In this document: positions 5,804 through 9,229 of the stretch, piece after piece
Numbering within the stretch: position 1 is the first letter of the stretch
Layout of the letters: each line of letters begins with the position of its first letter
Source: JBCBZH01 sp039815415
Lineage (GTDB): Bacteria; Bacteroidota; Rhodothermia; Rhodothermales; Rubricoccaceae
Length of the DNA stretch: 9,229 nucleotides
Assembly: GCA_039815415.1 (NCBI GenBank)
Contig: JBCBZH010000175.1
Span: 1 to 9,229, forward strand
Direction of reading: 5' to 3'
Program-made: the position numbers and the translations under genes
Notes under the pieces: generated by a model
What the model was told of the DNA's origin: nothing
Databases searched by the model: none
The model's input: the letters and a program-made list of their open reading frames with translations, nothing else

Positions 5804-7974
5804 CGGATGATGACGAACTTCTTGAAGGCCCTCTCACCCCTCTGGTACAGCAGACCGCTGCCATCGGGGTTGGGGATGTCCTCCGTGACGGTGATGAAGG
5901 CGATGTAGACCCCACTCGCTACGACCTGCCGCGAGCTGGTGGTGTGATCCCAGTAGTCGTCGCCGGTGCCGTTGGTGTGTTCGATGGTGTCCACGAGCTC
6001 GCCGATCTCGGTGTAGATGTCGATTCGGCACTGACCCGGGATGTTGAAGAAGGCCAGCTTATTGGTTTCGCCGTCGTCTTGGAATCGGAATTGACCCGCG
6101 GCCCCGATGTTGAAGGGGTTCGGTACGATGCGGATCTCGTCCAGCGAATTGCCCTGAGGGCGTGCAAGCAGCGCTGGGCTGTAGGTCTGGGCGAAGTAGC
6201 GGCTGCTGCGGAGCGCAGCTCCAGCAGGAACCCCGGCCACGCCATCGCCTCGCCCGTCGATCACGGACTGGACGTAGTAGTAGTAGCCCACACCACGGAT
6301 CGGGGTGGTGTCGTCGAACGACGTGTCGCTGCCGCTGTAGACCAGCGTGTAGGTGCTGTCCTGGCTCCCTCGTGCGCGATACACCTCATAGCGGCTCGGG
6401 GTCTCGCCGTTCGCCGGGGGATCCCACGTGAGCTGAATGCGGTCGCCACCGCCGTTCACTGCGAACGCGGCTGGGGGGGCGGGAGCGCGTGCAATGTTGT
6501 AGTCCGCCTCGAAGGCCTCCGTGGCTCGCTGGAACGTCTGGAACAGGGAGTCCCGGCCGGTGAAGATCCATTCGTTCTTGGTCCTTGTCTCGCCGTTCCA
6601 GGTCAGGCCAGCTCCGGCATCATTTCCGGATTCCAGGAAGGCTCGGCCGATCGCTGTGTTGGCCTCGCGGCTCAATCCGGCAGCGCCCTCGGCCCACACG
6701 ATGCGGATGCTTTCACCCGGGCCGAGCGTATAGGGGCCATAGCCATTGGCGAACGAGAAGCCAGCCTGAGAGGTCAGTTGAGGGTCTCCCGTCGGTGCGA
6801 TGAAGCCGGGAAGCCCACTGGGTTCAACCACCTTCGCATGCCGGGGAGCTTTGTTGCCTCCCGTCATCAGGTTGTACTCCACCTGCATCTTCGACGGGCT
6901 GAAGGGGTCGTTCTGAGACGTGAACGGGGCGTCCGAGTCGAAGTACGTCGTGGTGGCCGGCTGGGTCACATCGTCAGAGTCATCCGTTGCCGAGGCATCG
7001 GCATGGAGGGTCACTACTCCCACGAACGCGCTGGCGGCGAGGCGGCCGAGAGAGTCTGCAACCGGGACCTGCGTGACGGGCCAGCCATTTACGGTTTGCA
7101 AGGAGGCTCCCAGGTTGTCGTAGGCCGTGAACCCGGGGAACTTGCCGTGCCACGTGAACTGGGCGCGGAATTGCTCGCCCGGAGGATCGACTTCCACACC
7201 GTCGCCTCGAGCGTCATTCATCGCGTTCGTTCCCCAGCCCGACGAGTTGCCAATCATGAACCGAGATTCCTTGGCGACGGAGAGGCGGTACTGCGGGAAG
7301 AACCAGACGCCTTCGAGAGTCTGGTTTGGCAACTCAATGTCTGGGTCCCCGTCGGTGTTGCCCGTGTTGGTGAACGTCACATCGAAGATGTGGTAGTTGT
7401 CATTGTAGCCCTGGGAGAACTGCATGATCTTGCGCTCCATCGTGATGCCCAGGAGCGTGTTCACCTCGTTGGTGAGGACGAAGTCAGCCGGGAGGTCCGG
7501 GTCCACACGGTCTACAATCATTTCCGCAGAGGGGAAGGACTGCTCGCCGTCCACGGTAACGACCCCGGGTTCGAAGCGTCCCTCGAGATCGAAGCGAACC
7601 GGGAAGAACTCGCCCGCACCAGACACGCGAGGGCCGACATGGACCACCCGAATGGGGTAGGTGTTGCCAGCGTCATCCCGGACGTTCTGAGCCCCGATCC
7701 ACATGCCTTTAGCCGCCTGCATGTCTCGGAAGGAATAGATCCCGGGCCACCGCATGCCATCCTGCTGCGTACCGACGAAGCCGCCGCTTTCGCGTTCGCC
7801 GCCGACCTCGGAATACCAGCTGTGGAATGACCCACCGGCAAGCCAGCGGTTGTTGAACTGTGCGTGTGCTGGAGTCGCCAGCCCGTAGGTCGCAAGCGCC
7901 AGCGCGAGGAGAGCCCACCAGAGGGAACTCGGCCGAGATGGCGCTGGAAGGCGAAGGGAAGTGGCTACAGTCAT
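5800..7974 (-). CDS. Large secreted protein with FnIII domain and variant T9SS-type C-terminal domain
   Basis: The 724-residue protein has a signal peptide ending ATPAHA (cleavage near residue 38). The central region, about 40-490, matches no enzyme I recognise. It contains a segment reading ITMERKIMQFSQGYNDNYH followed by FTNTG that I recall from uncharacterised secreted proteins of Bacteroidota and related phyla. A fibronectin III domain lies at about 497-575. The C-terminal 111 residues (614-724) form a variant sorting-like domain: VPNPFNIGA, an NIPGQCRIDIYTEIGELV strand pair with one cysteine, SGVYIAF and a terminal FKKFVIIR. It is longer than the two ordinary tails in this window. The ATG at 7974 is preferred; a GTG at 7983 would add three residues. 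The gene sits 56 bases after the TonB receptor and overlaps the PorV-family gene. A surface substrate-binding or scaffold protein serving the receptor is one possibility. Confidence 0.9.
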   Translation of the reverse strand: MTVATSLRLPAPSRPSSLWWALLALALATYGLATPAHAQFNNRWLAGGSFHSWYSEVGGERESGGFVGTQQDGMRWPGIYSFRDMQAAKGMWIGAQNVRDDAGNTYPIRVVHVGPRVSGAGEFFPVRFDLEGRFEPGVVTVDGEQSFPSAEMIVDRVDPDLPADFVLTNEVNTLLGITMERKIMQFSQGYNDNYHIFDVTFTNTGNTDGDPDIELPNQTLEGVWFFPQYRLSVAKESRFMIGNSSGWGTNAMNDARGDGVEVDPPGEQFRAQFTWHGKFPGFTAYDNLGASLQTVNGWPVTQVPVADSLGRLAASAFVGVVTLHADASATDDSDDVTQPATTTYFDSDAPFTSQNDPFSPSKMQVEYNLMTGGNKAPRHAKVVEPSGLPGFIAPTGDPQLTSQAGFSFANGYGPYTLGPGESIRIVWAEGAAGLSREANTAIGRAFLESGNDAGAGLTWNGETRTKNEWIFTGRDSLFQTFQRATEAFEADYNIARAPAPPAAFAVNGGGDRIQLTWDPPANGETPSRYEVYRARGSQDSTYTLVYSGSDTSFDDTTPIRGVGYYYYVQSVIDGRGDGVAGVPAGAALRSSRYFAQTYSPALLARPQGNSLDEIRIVPNPFNIGAAGQFRFQDDGETNKLAFFNIPGQCRIDIYTEIGELVDTIEHTNGTGDDYWDHTTSSRQVVASGVYIAFITVTEDIPNPDGSGLLYQRGERAFKKFVIIR

Positions 7975-8030
7975 GGAGAACACGGAGTCGAGCGAGTCTC
8001 GAGGGAAAGCAGAGCGTCGGCGTGCGTGCC

Positions 8031-9229
8031 TTAGAGGCTGATGCGGAGGCCGAGGTAGACGTTGCGAGGCCCAAGGAAGGTCAGGAAGCCCTGGTTGGGC
8101 ATGTCGATGTAGGCCTTGGAGTCCAGCACCTCCTGGACGGCGCTCATGCTGGCGGGCTGCCAGCCCCCATTTTCAAAGACGAGGTACTGGTCGGTCTCCA
8201 GCTCGTAGTAGAACGCGTTGTCCTCGATGGACCCCGAGAACGCGTCCCGCGTTTGGAACGAGCGAATCGGAACAAACTCGACACCCGGGGCCCGGAAGTC
8301 CCCCACGCGATCGGAGCCGGGAATGTTCGGGTAGTCCGGGGACTCCGGCAGGTGGAGCGAGCGGAGGTAGTTGAGCTGGTCGTTGCCGTCCACGAAGCCG
8401 CTGAACGAGAACTGGCGCCGGTTGGTCAGGTTGAACACGTCGGCGAAGAATGTGATATCCCGAGTGCCGACTGAGAAGGTCCTCGTGAAGCGCAGATCGA
8501 GGCCCACGAAGTCACGGTTGTCCACGTTGTTGAGCACGCCGGGCTTGGAGCCCCCCCCGGCCCACGTGAACTTGCCTCCGTCTTGCCAACGGGCAATCAG
8601 GCTGGCGCGCCAGTCTGCCAGCGGACGCAGTCCTCCGACCATCGGGCCGAAGTCGTCGGGTGTGTTCAGGTCCAGGTTGATGCGGCCGAAGGGACGAGGC
8701 ACCGGGCGGGAGGACGCCCGCTGCTGTTCGGCGGCACTGTTCTCGAACTCGCGCTGCTCGGTGGTGTTTTCCGAGATCCGGCGGAAGCCGAAGTACCCGC
8801 TCGACACCACGGAGTACGTGTAGTTGACGAAGCCTGTGAGCCAGGAGCCTCGGTTGCGAGCCAGCGTCAGCTCAAAGCCACGGATGTCCTCGAACGCATC
8901 GGGCTGGCTGAAGTCATACCCCACCTGGCCGTTACGACTGATGTAACGCACGTCGAAGGGCAGGTTCGAGACATCCTTGTAGTAGCCTGCGGTTCGGACC
9001 AGGAACTGGTCGAAGAACGACTGCTCATAGCCGATCTCGTAGGCAATTGTCTTCGGAAGCGGCATGTTCGGGTTGGCGACCTCGCTGATCTTGCCGCTTG
9101 CCGTTTCGTACTCGATCAGGTAGAGCTGGTTGGGGTCCGGGACCGACCGGAAGTGCCCGTAATTGAAGTACAGCTTGGAGACCGAGGTGACGGGGAACGA
9201 GACGCCTAGCCGTGGGCTGAGTGACAGGA
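8031..9229 (-). CDS. TonB-dependent outer-membrane receptor, C-terminal part (start beyond window)
   Basis: The reading frame stays open to the right edge, so only the last 398 residues are visible; the ATG at 9065 is an internal methionine. Codons upstream of it continue the family pattern: LSPRLGVSFPV at the visible start, LYFNYGHF, then NPNMPLPKTIAYEIGYEQ at about 52-69. These are typical barrel-strand motifs of TonB-dependent receptors, including those with an N-terminal carboxypeptidase-like domain. The signal peptide, plug and TonB box would lie in the missing part, probably several hundred residues. The protein ends VYLGLRISL, a plausible barrel insertion signal with terminal Leu. Such receptors import a ligand across the outer membrane using TonB energy. 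The ligand cannot be inferred. It heads the visible operon, 56 bases before the large secreted protein, and may form a complex with it. Confidence 0.93.
   Translation of the reverse strand, partial: LSLSPRLGVSFPVTSVSKLYFNYGHFRSVPDPNQLYLIEYETASGKISEVANPNMPLPKTIAYEIGYEQSFFDQFLVRTAGYYKDVSNLPFDVRYISRNGQVGYDFSQPDAFEDIRGFELTLARNRGSWLTGFVNYTYSVVSSGYFGFRRISENTTEQREFENSAAEQQRASSRPVPRPFGRINLDLNTPDDFGPMVGGLRPLADWRASLIARWQDGGKFTWAGGGSKPGVLNNVDNRDFVGLDLRFTRTFSVGTRDITFFADVFNLTNRRQFSFSGFVDGNDQLNYLRSLHLPESPDYPNIPGSDRVGDFRAPGVEFVPIRSFQTRDAFSGSIEDNAFYYELETDQYLVFENGGWQPASMSAVQEVLDSKAYIDMPNQGFLTFLGPRNVYLGLRISL

Noticed and set aside
5668..7830. A 720-codon open frame on the plus strand, antisense to the large secreted protein.
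   Set aside because: The product is rich in Arg, Gly, Val and Glu with no signal peptide or recognisable domain. It mirrors a well-supported gene with signal peptide, FnIII and sorting domains. Such frames are common in GC-rich DNA.
8031..9065. Treating the ATG at 9065 as the true start of a 344-residue protein.
   Set aside because: Upstream codons to the window edge stay open and read as TonB receptor barrel sequence (LSPRLGVSFPV, LYFNYGHF), so the gene is cut by the window.
7860..9209. Plus-strand frames at 7860-8474 and 8583-9209.
   Set aside because: They lie opposite the TonB-dependent receptor, whose frame is continuous and carries family motifs on the minus strand.

Overview
The window looks like chromosomal DNA from a high-GC member of the Bacteroidota/Rhodothermota lineage (Rhodothermales or Rubricoccaceae-like). 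Three proteins end in a type IX secretion system (T9SS) sorting domain, one is a PorV/PorQ-family outer-membrane barrel, one is a TonB-dependent receptor, and no start codon has a clear Shine-Dalgarno sequence. These traits are typical of that group. The species call is inference from protein families; no database search was possible.

All six genes lie on the minus strand, so the window is read from its right end to its left. First comes the C-terminal barrel of a TonB-dependent receptor whose start lies beyond the right edge (8031-9229). A large secreted protein with a fibronectin III domain and an unusual T9SS-type tail follows (5800-7974). Its stop codon overlaps the ATG of the PorV/PorQ-family barrel (4721-5803) as ATGA. 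Seven bases after that barrel's stop comes a lipoprotein with an IPT/TIG domain and a beta-propeller (3511-4713). These four genes form a tightly packed probable operon.

A 115-base gap (3396-3510) holds a terminator-like imperfect hairpin, a second small perfect hairpin and a pyrimidine-rich leader. Beyond it are two more secreted T9SS cargo genes: a probable beta-propeller protein (1989-3395) and a GHL10/DUF187 glycoside-hydrolase-like protein with fibronectin III and sorting domains (66-1919). The last 65 bases at the left edge are non-coding, AT-rich and carry short degenerate heptad repeats.

Together the genes describe a cell-envelope module: an outer-membrane receptor, a PorV-like barrel, a surface or periplasmic lipoprotein and exported substrates. 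PorV is known in T9SS as the outer-membrane shuttle that carries cargo to the attachment machinery. The close pairing of a cargo gene with a PorV-family gene suggests a dedicated partner, but this is inference. No RNA genes, CRISPR arrays, insertion sequences or phage genes were seen. The long open frames on the plus strand are antisense shadows of these genes.
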